NCBI GenBank assembly: GCA_903844215.1 | Contig: CAIMSP010000161.1 | Location: 1 to 53,746 of the forward strand | Direction of reading: 5' to 3' | Length of the DNA: 53,746 nt | Source of the DNA: an uncultured beta proteobacterium | GTDB lineage: Bacteria; Pseudomonadota; Gammaproteobacteria; Burkholderiales; Burkholderiaceae_C | Part shown: positions 29,697 to 41,019 of the stretch, one piece after another | How positions within the stretch are numbered: position 1 is the stretch's first letter | Layout of the letters: every line of letters begins with the position of its first letter | Made by a program: the position numbers and the translations under genes | The notes under the pieces: generated by a model | Seen by the model: the letters and a program-made list of their open reading frames with translations, nothing else | The model's database searches: none | Told to the model about the DNA's origin: nothing

Positions 29697-32600
29697 TGAA
29701 GGCGCTGCGCGTCCTGCTGGTCAGCTTCGTCGGCTTGCTCAGCGCGCTGCTGGGCGCAGCCGGTGCGCTCTGGCTTTGGAGCGGCAGCGACAACTCGCTG
29801 GCTGCGACGCTGAACCAGGCGGCGCGCTTTCTTCCTGCGGGTCAAACGCTGGAGGTCCGGGACGTCAAAGGCTCGCTGCGCTCGGGCGGCAGCATCGCCT
29901 GGCTGCGCTGGCAACAGGGCGAGCTGCGGGTCGAAGCCAGCGACCTGGTCGCAGCCTGGTCGGCCCCGGCGCTGCTGGAGTCAGAGCTGCGGGTCGAGCG
30001 ACTGGAGGTCGGCCGGCTGCGCATCGACGACCGGCGCGCCGCCACCCCGACCCCGGCGCCGACCCAACTGCGGCTGCCGCTTCGGGTCGATCTGCGCTTC
30101 GCTCTGGCCGCGCTGGAGTGGCTGGGGCCCAGCGGCCTGGAGCTGACCGAGGTCGTCGGCCATTACCGGTTTGACGGCCAAGAGCACGTGCTCGACTCGG
30201 GCCGGCTGCGCCTGGCGCTGGGCGAATACAGCGTGAACGCCCGCTTGCAGGCGAGCGCGCCGATGGCCCTGTCGGCACAGCTCAAGGGGTCGGTTCAAAC
30301 GACCTTGCCCCACAGCGGCCAGACCCTGCTGGCCACCGCCCAGGCCGAGCTGAGTGGCCAACTCGGCGGCAGCGACGCCGCGCTGGAATTGCTGGCGCGG
30401 CTGGCGCCCGAGCACGCCCAGGGGGCGGCGATGCAGGCCCGCGCTGCGGCGCAGATCCGTCCGTGGCAGGCTCAGCCGATCCGCCACGCCGACCTGCATT
30501 GGCAGAGTCTGGACCTGGCGGCGCTGTGGCCCAAGGCGCCGCAAACCCGGCTCGACGGCACGGCCCGCGTGCGCCCCACGGCCGCCGGCTGGGGCGCCAA
30601 AATCGAGCTCAGCAATGCGCTCCCGGGCCCATGGGACCTGCAACGCCTGCCGCTGGACAGCTTGCAAAGCGAACTGAATTTCAGCCAGGGGCAGTGGACG
30701 CTGCAATCGCTGCAAGCCCGTGCTGGCGGGGGCCGCGTGCAGGCTCAGGCCAGCCTGGCCGGTGCCAGCGCGCCCAAGGCCATGGACTGGCAGGGCCAGG
30801 CGACACTGGAGGCCATCAATCCCGCCGCCATCGACTCCCGACTGGCGGGCACGCGCGTGAACGGCCGCATCGATGCGCGCCAAACCAGCGCCGGCCTGGC
30901 CTTTGACGCCGATCTGCAGGCGACGGCCAAGCCGCCGGGGCCAGGCGCACGCGCCGGCCTGCGCCTGAAGTCGCTGCACGCCAAAGGCCTGTGGCTGGCC
31001 CCCGCGCTGACGTTTGAAACGCTGCAACTGAACACCGATGAGGCCCAGCTTCAGGGCCAGCTGATGCTGCGCAGCGACAGCCGCGCGGCCCAGGGCGACC
31101 TCGCCTTGACGCTGCCCGGCGCCAAGGCCCACCTGCAGGGACAGATCGCCAGCGCCAGTGGCCAGGGCGAACTCCAGCTCGAGGTGCAGGACGCCGCCCA
31201 ACTGACGCAGTGGCTGGCACGCTGGCCAGGCGGCGCGGCCGCCCTGCAGGGCGCCAAAGTGCAAGGCGCTGGCCGACTCAGCGGCCAATGGCATGGCGGC
31301 TGGCAGGCACAGGGACGCGAGCTGCAGATCCAAGCCAGGGCGCAGGCCACGCAGTTGCAGTGGGGCTCGCTCCAGGACGAGGCCCAGCCCGGCTGGCGTT
31401 GGCGCGAACTGCAGGCCGAAGTTTCAGGAACGCTGGCGGCGTTGGCGCTCAAGGTCCAGGCACAGCTGGACCACGCCAGCCGCCACTTCGAGCTCAGCGC
31501 TCAGGCCCAGGGCGGCCAGCTGAGCGACGGCGTCTGGCAGGCGGCGCTGGAGACAGCGCGCCTGAGCGTGCAGGACAGCCAAGTCCCGGGCAACTGGGTG
31601 CTGCAACTCGACCAGAGCGTGGCGCTGCGCTGGCGCCACAGCGCCAGTTCGAGCGCGCTCACGGTCGCGCCGGGCAGCGTGCATGTGAGCTCGCCGCTGA
31701 GCGGCGCGGCGCTGCTGAACTGGCAGCCTGCGAGCTGGTCGCGCCAAGGCGAGCGCCGCCGCTGGCAGACCCAGGGCCAACTGCAGGGACTGCCATTGGC
31801 CTGGATCGACTTGCTCGGTGGCGCCAGCATGAACCAGGTCGGATTCAAGGGCGACGCCTTGTTCGACGGCGCTTGGCGGGCCTCGCAGGATGAGTCGCTG
31901 CACATCAACGCCAGCCTGGAGCGCCGCAGCGGCGACTTGCTGCTGCAGACCGACGAGGCCACGCTGGGCAGCCTGCAGGCCGGCTTGACGCAGGCGCGGC
32001 TGACGCTCCAGGTCGAGGACGCGAAGGTGACGGCGAGCCTGCGTTGGGACAGCCAGAACGCGGGCCAGGCGCAGGCCGACTTCAGCACCCGGCTGCTGCA
32101 TCAAGGCGAGCAGTGGAGCTGGCCCGTGGACGCGCCGCTGCTGGGGTCGCTGCAGGCCACGCTGCCGCCACTGGCGCGCTGGTCGCGGCTGGCGCCGCCG
32201 GGCTGGCGCTTGCGCGGCACGATGGACGCCCAGGCCGAACTCAGCGGCACGCGCGCCAGTCCGCAGTGGCAAGCCACGCTGCGGGCGCAAGACCTGGGCT
32301 TGAGCTCGGTGGCCGACGGTATCGAGCTCAGCCAAGGCCGCTTGCGCGCCCGCGTGGACGGCTCGCGTCTGGAGATTCTTGAATTCAGCATCGGTGGCGC
32401 CGGGCGCAGCGGCGGCCAGTTGTCGGTCAAGGGCGCCGTGGACTGGCTGCCAGCCGCCAACGCATCGAGCGCGCTGGGCTCGCGCTTGCGCATGGCGCTG
32501 GAGATCCAGGCCGATGCCTTGCGCGTGAGCGCCGCCGCCGACCGGCGCCTGGTGCTGTCGGGCCAGCTCAGCGCCCGCTTGGCGGATGCGCGCCTCACGC

Positions 32601-33499
32601 TGCGCGGCGGCCTCAAGGCCGATCAGGCGCTGTTTGTGCTGCCCGAGGACAGCACGCCCGCGCTGGATCGCGACGTGGTGGTGCGCGCCATCGGTGCGCC
32701 GCGCAGCGCGACGCCTTCGAGCCCGCTGGCAACACCGCTGGGCGTGACGCCCGACATCCTTCTCGCGCTGGACCTGGGCGAACACTTCGAGTTGCGCGGC
32801 CACGGCATCAGCACCCGACTCGGTGGCAAGCTCGAACTGCGCCGCGTCGAGCACGAACGCCTGCCACGGCTCAACGGCGAGTTGCGCACGCTGGGCGGGA
32901 GTTACCAGGCGCGCGGCCAAAATCTGAAGATCGAAAAGGGCGTGTTGCGCTTTGACGGACCGTATGACAACCCGACGCTGGACGTTCTGGCGATTCGCCC
33001 GAACCTGCAGCAACGCGTGGGCATCCGCATCATGGGCAGCGCCTTGGCGCCGATCGTGCAGTTGTACGCCGACCCGGATTTGCCCGACGCAGAAAAACTC
33101 TCCTGGCTGGTGCTGGGGCGCGCGTCCGCCGCCGGTGGCAGCGAAGCCGCGGTGCTGCAACAGGCGGCCTTTTCGCTGCTCGGCGACCGCGGACTGGGCG
33201 CGTCGGGCGGCCTGGCACAGAGCCTGGGCCTGGATGAATTGAGCCTGGGCAGCAGTGCCACCAGCACCGCTGGCAGCACGAGCACGGGCAGCAACGCCAT
33301 CGGTGCCAATGCGTCCGACACCACGGTCACCCTGGGGAAACATTTGTCGCGCAATTTTTACGTCGCGTACGAGCACGGCGTGAGCAGCGCCATGGGAACT
33401 TTTTCGATTTTCTACCAGCTCTCGCGCAACTTCACGCTGCGCGCGCAGACCGGTGAACAAAGCAAGGTGGACCTGATCCTGACGCTGCGCTATGACTGA
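29696..33499 (+). CDS. tamB: TamB, translocation/assembly module inner-membrane subunit
   Basis: The 1267-residue protein has one N-terminal membrane anchor (about residues 5-28), then a very long periplasmic region of repeating amphipathic beta strands forming a hydrophobic groove, as in AsmA-like bridge proteins. The C-terminal 350 residues carry the TamB (DUF490) domain, seen in RLNGELRTLGGSYQARGQ, LRFDGPYDNPTLDVLAIRP and LPDAEKLSWLVLGRAS. It starts at the ATG inside the tamA stop. The frame is open back to 29228 inside tamA, but that is a shadow. Confidence 0.94.
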   Translation: MKALRVLLVSFVGLLSALLGAAGALWLWSGSDNSLAATLNQAARFLPAGQTLEVRDVKGSLRSGGSIAWLRWQQGELRVEASDLVAAWSAPALLESELRVERLEVGRLRIDDRRAATPTPAPTQLRLPLRVDLRFALAALEWLGPSGLELTEVVGHYRFDGQEHVLDSGRLRLALGEYSVNARLQASAPMALSAQLKGSVQTTLPHSGQTLLATAQAELSGQLGGSDAALELLARLAPEHAQGAAMQARAAAQIRPWQAQPIRHADLHWQSLDLAALWPKAPQTRLDGTARVRPTAAGWGAKIELSNALPGPWDLQRLPLDSLQSELNFSQGQWTLQSLQARAGGGRVQAQASLAGASAPKAMDWQGQATLEAINPAAIDSRLAGTRVNGRIDARQTSAGLAFDADLQATAKPPGPGARAGLRLKSLHAKGLWLAPALTFETLQLNTDEAQLQGQLMLRSDSRAAQGDLALTLPGAKAHLQGQIASASGQGELQLEVQDAAQLTQWLARWPGGAAALQGAKVQGAGRLSGQWHGGWQAQGRELQIQARAQATQLQWGSLQDEAQPGWRWRELQAEVSGTLAALALKVQAQLDHASRHFELSAQAQGGQLSDGVWQAALETARLSVQDSQVPGNWVLQLDQSVALRWRHSASSSALTVAPGSVHVSSPLSGAALLNWQPASWSRQGERRRWQTQGQLQGLPLAWIDLLGGASMNQVGFKGDALFDGAWRASQDESLHINASLERRSGDLLLQTDEATLGSLQAGLTQARLTLQVEDAKVTASLRWDSQNAGQAQADFSTRLLHQGEQWSWPVDAPLLGSLQATLPPLARWSRLAPPGWRLRGTMDAQAELSGTRASPQWQATLRAQDLGLSSVADGIELSQGRLRARVDGSRLEILEFSIGGAGRSGGQLSVKGAVDWLPAANASSALGSRLRMALEIQADALRVSAAADRRLVLSGQLSARLADARLTLRGGLKADQALFVLPEDSTPALDRDVVVRAIGAPRSATPSSPLATPLGVTPDILLALDLGEHFELRGHGISTRLGGKLELRRVEHERLPRLNGELRTLGGSYQARGQNLKIEKGVLRFDGPYDNPTLDVLAIRPNLQQRVGIRIMGSALAPIVQLYADPDLPDAEKLSWLVLGRASAAGGSEAAVLQQAAFSLLGDRGLGASGGLAQSLGLDELSLGSSATSTAGSTSTGSNAIGANASDTTVTLGKHLSRNFYVAYEHGVSSAMGTFSIFYQLSRNFTLRAQTGEQSKVDLILTLRYD

Positions 33500-33577
33500 T
33501 CTGACCCCACGCCCGCGGCGGCAACCAGCGCCCTCGTTCAAGCCAACGCTCACGCCAACAGTCAACTGGGACGCCGC

Positions 33578-35830
33578 ATGCATTCATCGACCCTAAAGTC
33601 TCGCTCCTCAGGCCCGGCGCGGTGCGCCGCGCTGGCGCTCTGGCTCGCCGCCAGCGCCTTGCCCGCCAGCGCGCAAAACGCCGAGCCGGCGCGCAGCCCC
33701 TCGGCGCGACCCAGGATCTGCCTGGTGCTCTCGGGTGGCGGGGCACGCGGCGCGGCGCATGTGGGCGTGCTCAAGGTGCTCGAAGAATACCGCGTGCCCA
33801 TCGACTGCATCGCCGCCACCAGCATGGGCGCGCTGGTGGGCGCGGCCTACGCCACCGGCACCACGGTGGCGGAGATGCAGAGCATCGTCGGGCAAATCAC
33901 CACCGAGACGCTGTACAAGGAAAATCCGCCGCGCACCGAAGTCAACATGCGCCGCAAGCTGGACGACAACACGCTGCTGTTTGGCCCCGAGCTGGGGATT
34001 GGGCGCGATGGCTTGAAGCTGCCCAAAGGCGTGGTCACGGGGGTGCAGCTTGAATCGTTTCTGCGCCAACTGTCCAAAGCCCCGGGCTACCACCAATTCG
34101 ATCAACTGCAGATTCCGTTTCGCGCCGTGGCAACCGATCTGGTGAGCGGCAAGGCCGTGGTCTTCAGCGAGGGCGAGCTGGCCAACGTGATGCGCGCCAG
34201 CATGTCGGTGCCGGGCGCGGTGGCGCCGGCCGAGTTTGGCGGGATGATGCTGGTGGACGGCATGCTCACCAGCAACCTGCCGATCCAGACCGCGCGCGCC
34301 ATGGGCGCCGACATCATCATCGCGGTGAATGTGGGCACGCCGCTGCTCAAGCGCGAGGCCTTGAATTCGATCGTCGCCGTGAGCTCGCAGATGTTGAGCA
34401 TCCTGACCGAGCAGAACGTGCAGACTTCGCTGGCCACGCTCACGCCCGCCGACATCCTGATTTCACCCGAACTGGGCGACTTCTCGACCGGCGACTTTGA
34501 CCACCTGGCGAAAATCACGCCGGCCGGGGAAGCCGCCGCGCGCAAGCTCGCGGCCCGCCTCACGCAGCTCTCCCTGCCCGAGGCCGAATACGCGCAACTG
34601 CGCGAGCGCCAACTGCTGGCGCTGGCGCCCGACGTGAAGCCCGTGGACGAGATCCGCTTCGAGCAGTTGCATCGGGTCAATCCGCAGGCGCTGCGCTCGG
34701 TGCTGCAGACCCAGGCCGGCGCCACGCTGGACCAGCCGACACTCGACCTGGACATGCGCCGGCTCTACGGCACGGGCTACTTCGAACATGTGAACTACCG
34801 GCTGCTGGACCAGCCGGGCCGACGCGTGCTGGCCGTGGACGCGGTGGAGAAATCCTGGGGCCCGGACTTCATTCGCTTTGGCATCGGTGTGTCCAGCGAC
34901 TTCACCGGCGACGCCTACTTCAACCTGCTTGCCAGCTACCGCCAGACCTGGATGAATTCGCGGGGCGCCGAGTGGCGCAGCGACTTGCAGGTGGGGCAGG
35001 ACCCCTCCTTGAGCACCGAGTTCTATCAGCCGCTCAACGCCGAGGGCAATTTCTTTGTCGCGCCCCGGCTGGTCCTTGGCAACAGCAGCTTCAACCTGTA
35101 CCAGGGTGAATATCGCTACGCGCGGTTTCAGGTCGGAACGCGCCTGGCGGGCCTGGACCTGGGAGCCCAGCTGGGCCGCTCCAGTGAACTGCGCCTGGGT
35201 CTGGTGCGCGGCGCGATGCTGCCGGAACTGCAAATCGGCCCACCCAGCCTGTCGCCCGCGTCATCGCGCATTCAGCAAGGCGGACTGCGCCTGCGATGGC
35301 GGCTGGACCGCCTGGACAGCGCGAACTTCCCGCGCTCGGGCAGCGCGGCCGAGCTCAATCTGCTGGACTCCAGCAAGCCGCTGGGCGCCCAGGACAACTA
35401 CGTCAAGTGGTCCGCCAGCGCCACCTCGGCGTACTCCTTTGGCGAGAACACCTTCAACGTCAACGCCTCGTTCAGTGGCCGCAGCGGCTCCCAGCCACTG
35501 CCCACCTATGACCAGTTCCTGTGGGGCGGATTTCTGCGCCAGTCAGGCTATGCATCGGGGCAGTTCTTTGGCGAGGAGGTGCGCTTCGCGCGCCTGCTGG
35601 CTTACCGCCGCATCATGCGTGGCAGCATGCTCGAAGGGGCCTATGGCGGGCTGTCGCTCGAAGCCGGCAAGGTCGGCAACCAGTTGGTTCCTGGAAACAA
35701 CCAGGGCTTGATGCTCTCGGCTGCGGCCTTTGCCGCCGCCGACAGTCCGATCGGTCCCCTGTATGTGGGCTACGGTCGCGCCCGCAGTGGCGCCAGCAGT
35801 TTCTACGTTTACCTGGGCCGACCGTTCTGA
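33578..35830 (+). CDS. PlpD-like patatin autotransporter (type Vd secretion)
   Basis: The 750-residue protein has a signal peptide (to about residue 33, SAQ), a patatin lipase domain (about 45-330), a POTRA-like domain (about 340-410) and an Omp85-type beta-barrel ending in Phe (YVYLGRPF). The patatin dyad is Ser82 in ATSMGAL and Asp227 in VDGM, with the oxyanion motif SGGGARGAAHVGVL before them; the third residue of the usual DGG/DGA is Met. This order is that of PlpD of Pseudomonas, which delivers a phospholipase to the surface. It lies 78 bp after tamB on the same strand. Confidence 0.92.
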   Translation: MHSSTLKSRSSGPARCAALALWLAASALPASAQNAEPARSPSARPRICLVLSGGGARGAAHVGVLKVLEEYRVPIDCIAATSMGALVGAAYATGTTVAEMQSIVGQITTETLYKENPPRTEVNMRRKLDDNTLLFGPELGIGRDGLKLPKGVVTGVQLESFLRQLSKAPGYHQFDQLQIPFRAVATDLVSGKAVVFSEGELANVMRASMSVPGAVAPAEFGGMMLVDGMLTSNLPIQTARAMGADIIIAVNVGTPLLKREALNSIVAVSSQMLSILTEQNVQTSLATLTPADILISPELGDFSTGDFDHLAKITPAGEAAARKLAARLTQLSLPEAEYAQLRERQLLALAPDVKPVDEIRFEQLHRVNPQALRSVLQTQAGATLDQPTLDLDMRRLYGTGYFEHVNYRLLDQPGRRVLAVDAVEKSWGPDFIRFGIGVSSDFTGDAYFNLLASYRQTWMNSRGAEWRSDLQVGQDPSLSTEFYQPLNAEGNFFVAPRLVLGNSSFNLYQGEYRYARFQVGTRLAGLDLGAQLGRSSELRLGLVRGAMLPELQIGPPSLSPASSRIQQGGLRLRWRLDRLDSANFPRSGSAAELNLLDSSKPLGAQDNYVKWSASATSAYSFGENTFNVNASFSGRSGSQPLPTYDQFLWGGFLRQSGYASGQFFGEEVRFARLLAYRRIMRGSMLEGAYGGLSLEAGKVGNQLVPGNNQGLMLSAAAFAAADSPIGPLYVGYGRARSGASSFYVYLGRPF

Positions 35831-35870
35831 CCGACCCGGTTCCAAGGCGCGACGCCGGCCGCAGCCGCCC

Positions 35871-36458
35871 TCACTTGCCTGGGGCTGCGATCGGGAACCG
35901 GGCGAAGGCCGTTGTCACGGCGAGGTTGAGCGCGGCGGACACGTCGTTCAAATCGCGCTGCGTCACGCTGTTCGTCACCACCGCTTCCCACACCAGTTGC
36001 TTGCGCGCCGCATCGATCACATCGATGTTGAGCGTGCCCTCGGTGTACTGCGACACGATGGTCTGATCCGCGTACAGCGGCCAGGCCGAGTAGCTGCGGT
36101 AGCCGTAGTAGCCGCGTCCGAGGTAGCCCGTGGACGCCGGTGTGCTCGCGACCCTGAGCTTGTCACTCATTGCGGCATTGAAGTTGATCAGCAACTGCGG
36201 CGCGCTGGTGTCCAGGCGCAGACCACGCGCTTCCAATTCGCGCTGCGTGGCGGCGATCAGCGACTGCGACACCAGGCTTTGGATGTCGCCGCGATCCGTG
36301 CCCAGCGGGCTGACAAAACCAAAGCTGCGGTACTTGGCGAAGTCCGTGGCCCGATCCAGATTCACCCGCAGCTCGGGGGCGCTGGCGCAGCCGCCCAGGG
36401 CCAGCAGCGAAGCGCCGATGGCCAGCGGCACGAGGTATTTGATGAGGTGGCGTTGCAT
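35871..36458 (-). CDS. DUF4136 lipoprotein
   Basis: The 195-residue protein has a lipoprotein signal with lipobox LALGGC, so it is anchored by acylated Cys at about residue 24. The body fits DUF4136: LDRATDFAKYRSFGFVSP near the start, an internal segment with Gly and Tyr (YLGRGYYGYRSY) and the strand NIDVIDAARKQLVWEAVV. Function is unknown; such proteins sit in the envelope. The ATG at 36458 has GGAG upstream; the longer frame from 36566 ignores the signal peptide. It lies downstream of the AI-2E-type permease gene. Confidence 0.88.
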   Translation of the reverse strand: MQRHLIKYLVPLAIGASLLALGGCASAPELRVNLDRATDFAKYRSFGFVSPLGTDRGDIQSLVSQSLIAATQRELEARGLRLDTSAPQLLINFNAAMSDKLRVASTPASTGYLGRGYYGYRSYSAWPLYADQTIVSQYTEGTLNIDVIDAARKQLVWEAVVTNSVTQRDLNDVSAALNLAVTTAFARFPIAAPGK

Positions 36459-36501
36459 GCGGTGGTACTCCTGTTTTGAAGTGGTGTGGCGCGCCCAGAT
36501 G

Positions 36502-37566
36502 CTACGACGCATCGCCCCCCTGCGTCCAGAAAAGATCGCGCGCCAGCTCCATCGCCACGGCCACAAAGGCCGGGCCGAGAAACAAGCCGACCAGGCCCAG
36601 GGTCTGCAGACCGCCGACCATGGCCATCAGAATGAGCAGGGAATTGAGCCGCACCCTTTTGCCAATGACCTGGGGCTTGACGATGTTCTCGAAGACAAAC
36701 CAGACCAGGGCCAGGTCAATCGCGCCCACGATGGCCCAGGTGGTCTGGCCCGAGAGGTAGAGATAGGCCAGGCAGGGCAGGACCAGCAGCGGCATCAGCA
36801 TCGGAATCACCCCCAGCAGGCCGGCCGCCAGACCGATCAACAGACCCGCCTGGACGCCGCCCAGAACCAGCGGCAGCGCCAACAACACGCCTTCGAACGC
36901 GCCCACCAGGACGACGCCGTTGATGGTGCCGCGCAGCGCCTCGATGGCCGAATCGACGTAGCGCACGCTGCGCTCCTCCACCCAGTAGGCCAGCACGCCG
37001 GCGTACCTGGACTGAACCGACTTGCCGTGCTTGAGCATGAAAAACAGCGACACCAGCATCACCGTCATCGCCAGGATCTTGTCCATGGCCTGGCTCCACA
37101 GCAGTGGCACGAAGGACAACAATTTTCCGTTGCTGAGCTTGTTCAGCACATCCACCACGCCCGAGCTGTTGCTGATGTTCTCCAGCCAAAAGGCCGACAT
37201 CTTGGCGCCGAACGGCAGGTAGGAAAAAAACGACGGCGCCACGCCCGCGCCCTGGGCCGAGCTTTGCGCCAGGTAGTTCGATCCGGCGGCGTAGGCATTG
37301 GCCAACTCGTAAATGCCATAGGCGGTCGGGCCGACAAACACCACCGCCACCAGCAGTGCCATCAGCCCTGCGCGCGCGCCTTCCGACAAGCGACTCAGAC
37401 GACCCGAGCCCTGGGCCACATGCTCGTACAAGGGCCAAATGGACACCGCCATCACCACCCCCCAAAGCAGCCCGAACAGGAACGACTGCAGAATGAAAAT
37501 CGCAGCCAGCATGAAGCAGGCGGCGAACACGATGTAGGCCTTGTGGCTTTTTGTTTTCGGGTCCAT
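36502..37566 (-). CDS. AI-2E/PerM family membrane permease
   Basis: The 354-residue integral membrane protein has about seven to eight hydrophobic segments arranged as in the PerM/YdiK/TqsA family, with the conserved region GTINGVVLVGAFEGVLLALPL, GLLGVIPMLMPLLVLP and the final VGGLQTLGLVGLFLGPAFVAV. Members have been linked to autoinducer-2 or Na+/H+ traffic, so the substrate cannot be assigned. The ATG at 37566 begins MDPKTKSHKAYIVF; the upstream extension is not conserved. It is the probable upstream partner of the DUF4136 gene. Confidence 0.88.
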   Translation of the reverse strand: MDPKTKSHKAYIVFAACFMLAAIFILQSFLFGLLWGVVMAVSIWPLYEHVAQGSGRLSRLSEGARAGLMALLVAVVFVGPTAYGIYELANAYAAGSNYLAQSSAQGAGVAPSFFSYLPFGAKMSAFWLENISNSSGVVDVLNKLSNGKLLSFVPLLWSQAMDKILAMTVMLVSLFFMLKHGKSVQSRYAGVLAYWVEERSVRYVDSAIEALRGTINGVVLVGAFEGVLLALPLVLGGVQAGLLIGLAAGLLGVIPMLMPLLVLPCLAYLYLSGQTTWAIVGAIDLALVWFVFENIVKPQVIGKRVRLNSLLILMAMVGGLQTLGLVGLFLGPAFVAVAMELARDLFWTQGGDAS

Positions 37567-37586
37567 GGCGCGTGGCGGGGCTTTCT

Positions 37587-37847
37587 TCAGGAGCGGATCA
37601 GGCGTTGATAGGTCTGCCACACCGACCAGGCGCGCGTGGCGCAGCGCAGCGCGCCCCGGGGGCGCCACCACACCAGCGCCGCCACGGCGCCCAGGCTGAG
37701 CAGCGGGTGGCGCTCAAGCCAGGCCAGGCCGGCTCCCAGGGCCGCTGGCGGCTTCAGGGCGGCGGCATCCAGCGTCAGTTGGCGGCGCAACGCGTGGCCG
37801 CGCGCGAGCAGCACTTGCTGGCGCGCCAGCAGCTCATCCTGGTTCAT
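37587..37847 (-). CDS. Small YqjK-like protein
   Basis: The 86-residue protein has a charged helical first half (MNQDELLARQQVLLARGHAL) and one hydrophobic segment (about residues 46-63), like the enterobacterial YqjK proteins that accompany yqjD and yqjE. It overlaps the upstream holin-like gene by 14 bases and so is translated with it. Function is unknown. The start at 37847 is preferred over the longer frame. Confidence 0.65.
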   Translation of the reverse strand: MNQDELLARQQVLLARGHALRRQLTLDAAALKPPAALGAGLAWLERHPLLSLGAVAALVWWRPRGALRCATRAWSVWQTYQRLIRS

Positions 37848-38235
37848 TTTGGCCTCGTGCCGCCAGCGCGGACTGATCGCGCTGCAGTTCCGCCAGGCTG
37901 GCGGCAAACAGGCCACCCGGGCTGCGCAGCCGGCGCCTGGCGTGCAGCCAGGCCAGCCCGGCGCCCGCCAGAAACAGCAGCGTCAGCGCGCCCACGGCGG
38001 CCAGTCGATAAGCATCCCAAAACAGCAGCACGACAAAACCGCACAACAGCACCAGGCCCAAGGCCAGCAGCACCAGCGCCACGGCGCCCCACCACAGACC
38101 ATCCATCAGGCGGCGCTTTTCCAGCTCCAGTTCGTTGCCGAAAATTTCCAGTTTGACCTGGGCCATTTCCAGCACCGTGCCCAGCAGGCGGCGCAGCGAG
38201 GCCAGCAAACCGGTGGCAGGCGCGGGCGGGATCAT
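37834..38235 (-). CDS. Phage holin-like DUF1469 (YqjE) membrane protein
   Basis: The 133-residue protein has two close membrane segments (about residues 48-70 and 76-98) between amphipathic ends, as in the DUF1469/phage holin superfamily III proteins. Despite the name these are chromosomal envelope proteins, here in the middle of a yqjD-yqjE-yqjK-like trio; ElaB/YqjD members bind ribosomes in E. coli, and YqjE has no settled role. It begins 16 bp after the DUF883 gene. Confidence 0.82.
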   Translation of the reverse strand: MIPPAPATGLLASLRRLLGTVLEMAQVKLEIFGNELELEKRRLMDGLWWGAVALVLLALGLVLLCGFVVLLFWDAYRLAAVGALTLLFLAGAGLAWLHARRRLRSPGGLFAASLAELQRDQSALAARGQNEPG

Positions 38236-38251
38236 GGTGTCGGCTGCGGTT

Positions 38252-38563
38252 TCAGCGCCGGCTCATGAGCAAGCCCAAGACCAGGCCCAGGCCGGCGGCG
38301 ATGCCCACCGATTGCCAGGGGTTCTTGTGCACATACTCATCGGCCGCAAGCCCTGCGGCCTGCACGCTTTCAATGGCGATGTCCTGCAGTTGCGCCAGGT
38401 CGGTCGTGGCCTCGCTCATGCGCTCGAGCAGCCGGCCGCGCAGCTCGGCCACGCCGTCGCCGGCATCGCTGGCGCTCATGCGCAGCAGTTGTTCGGCGTC
38501 GCTGATGACGAGCCTCAGGTCGCTCATCAGCTTGTCTTTTTGGGCTGCGGTCAAATCGCTCAT
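38252..38563 (-). CDS. DUF883 (ElaB/YqjD-like) membrane-anchored protein
   Basis: The 103-residue protein is helical and charged for about 75 residues, then has the hallmark HKNPWQSVGIAAGLGLVLGL, a C-terminal membrane anchor with conserved Pro-Trp and Gly zipper, ending in SRR. This is the ElaB/YqjD/DUF883 family of tail-anchored inner-membrane proteins, some of which bind ribosomes in stationary phase. It heads the three-gene set. Confidence 0.9.
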   Translation of the reverse strand: MSDLTAAQKDKLMSDLRLVISDAEQLLRMSASDAGDGVAELRGRLLERMSEATTDLAQLQDIAIESVQAAGLAADEYVHKNPWQSVGIAAGLGLVLGLLMSRR

Positions 38564-38651
38564 AAAGGCCTTTCGGTATGCCCGGCCATGTTACCTCAGC
38601 CTGGCGCTGCGCCCGTCATTCTTGCGCCATGGCGCGGCGGGGCCAGCGCCC

Positions 38652-40531
<1,880 letters not shown>

Positions 40532-40535
<4 letters not shown>

Positions 40536-40846
40536 CGCGCCGCCTCGCCCTGAATCCAGGGCAGCACCTGCACGCAGGCCGCTTCAGCGCGGCGCAGCGC
40601 AAAGGTCGAGTGGCCCACACGCACCGCCAGCGGATCGTTGCCGGGCTGGCCGCGCGCCATCACGCTGACGCGCTCGCCGGGCAGAAAACCAATCTCTTCC
40701 AGGCGCTGCGGCCAGTCGGCGCCGCTTCCATCCGGTCCCGTCACCTCGTGCACCGCGTAGGCGGTCGTGAGCTCGGCCTGATCGAGCGCAATCGGCAGCA
40801 AGCACAGGTCGTGGCTCACAGCGGGGGACGCGGCAGAAGAACGCAA
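40532..40846 (-). CDS. feoA: FeoA domain protein
   Basis: The 104-residue cytoplasmic SH3-like protein supports FeoB. The FeoA segment includes RLEEIGFLPGERVSVMARG and DPLAVRVGHSTFALRRAEA. The start is a TTG at 40846 with an excellent AGGAG six bases upstream; a GTG nine codons later is an alternative. It overlaps feoB (ATGA-type overlap), giving a feoAB operon behind a Fur box. Confidence 0.9.
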
Positions 40847-40958
40847 AACAGACTCCTTGGATCAGCGTGAAAGAACGAACCCTCAGGCCTCGGGGCGCTG
40901 CGCGCCCTGGCATGAAAGTCAGACGCCGCCACAGTGGCGGCGCGGGTGATGTGGGGCT

Positions 40959-40987
40959 ATTGTAGCTCGATGCGAATCATTCGCATT
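40959..40987 (-). promoter_or_regulatory. Fur box and -10 element of feoAB
   Basis: ATGCGAATCATTCGCAT (40970-40986) is a perfect 17-bp palindrome around one base and closely resembles proteobacterial Fur operators. On the minus strand it lies just upstream of TACAAT (40959-40964), covering the -35 position, about 120 bp before feoA. Fur with iron should block transcription, so feoAB would be expressed when iron is scarce. Confidence 0.8.
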
Positions 40988-41019
40988 TAGCACAGGGGCG
41001 CCATCGCCCCGACGGGGCA

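Noticed and set aside
31424-33583. 719-codon open frame on the minus strand inside tamB
   Set aside because: Antisense shadow of tamB with low-complexity Ala/Arg/Gln composition and no start signal.
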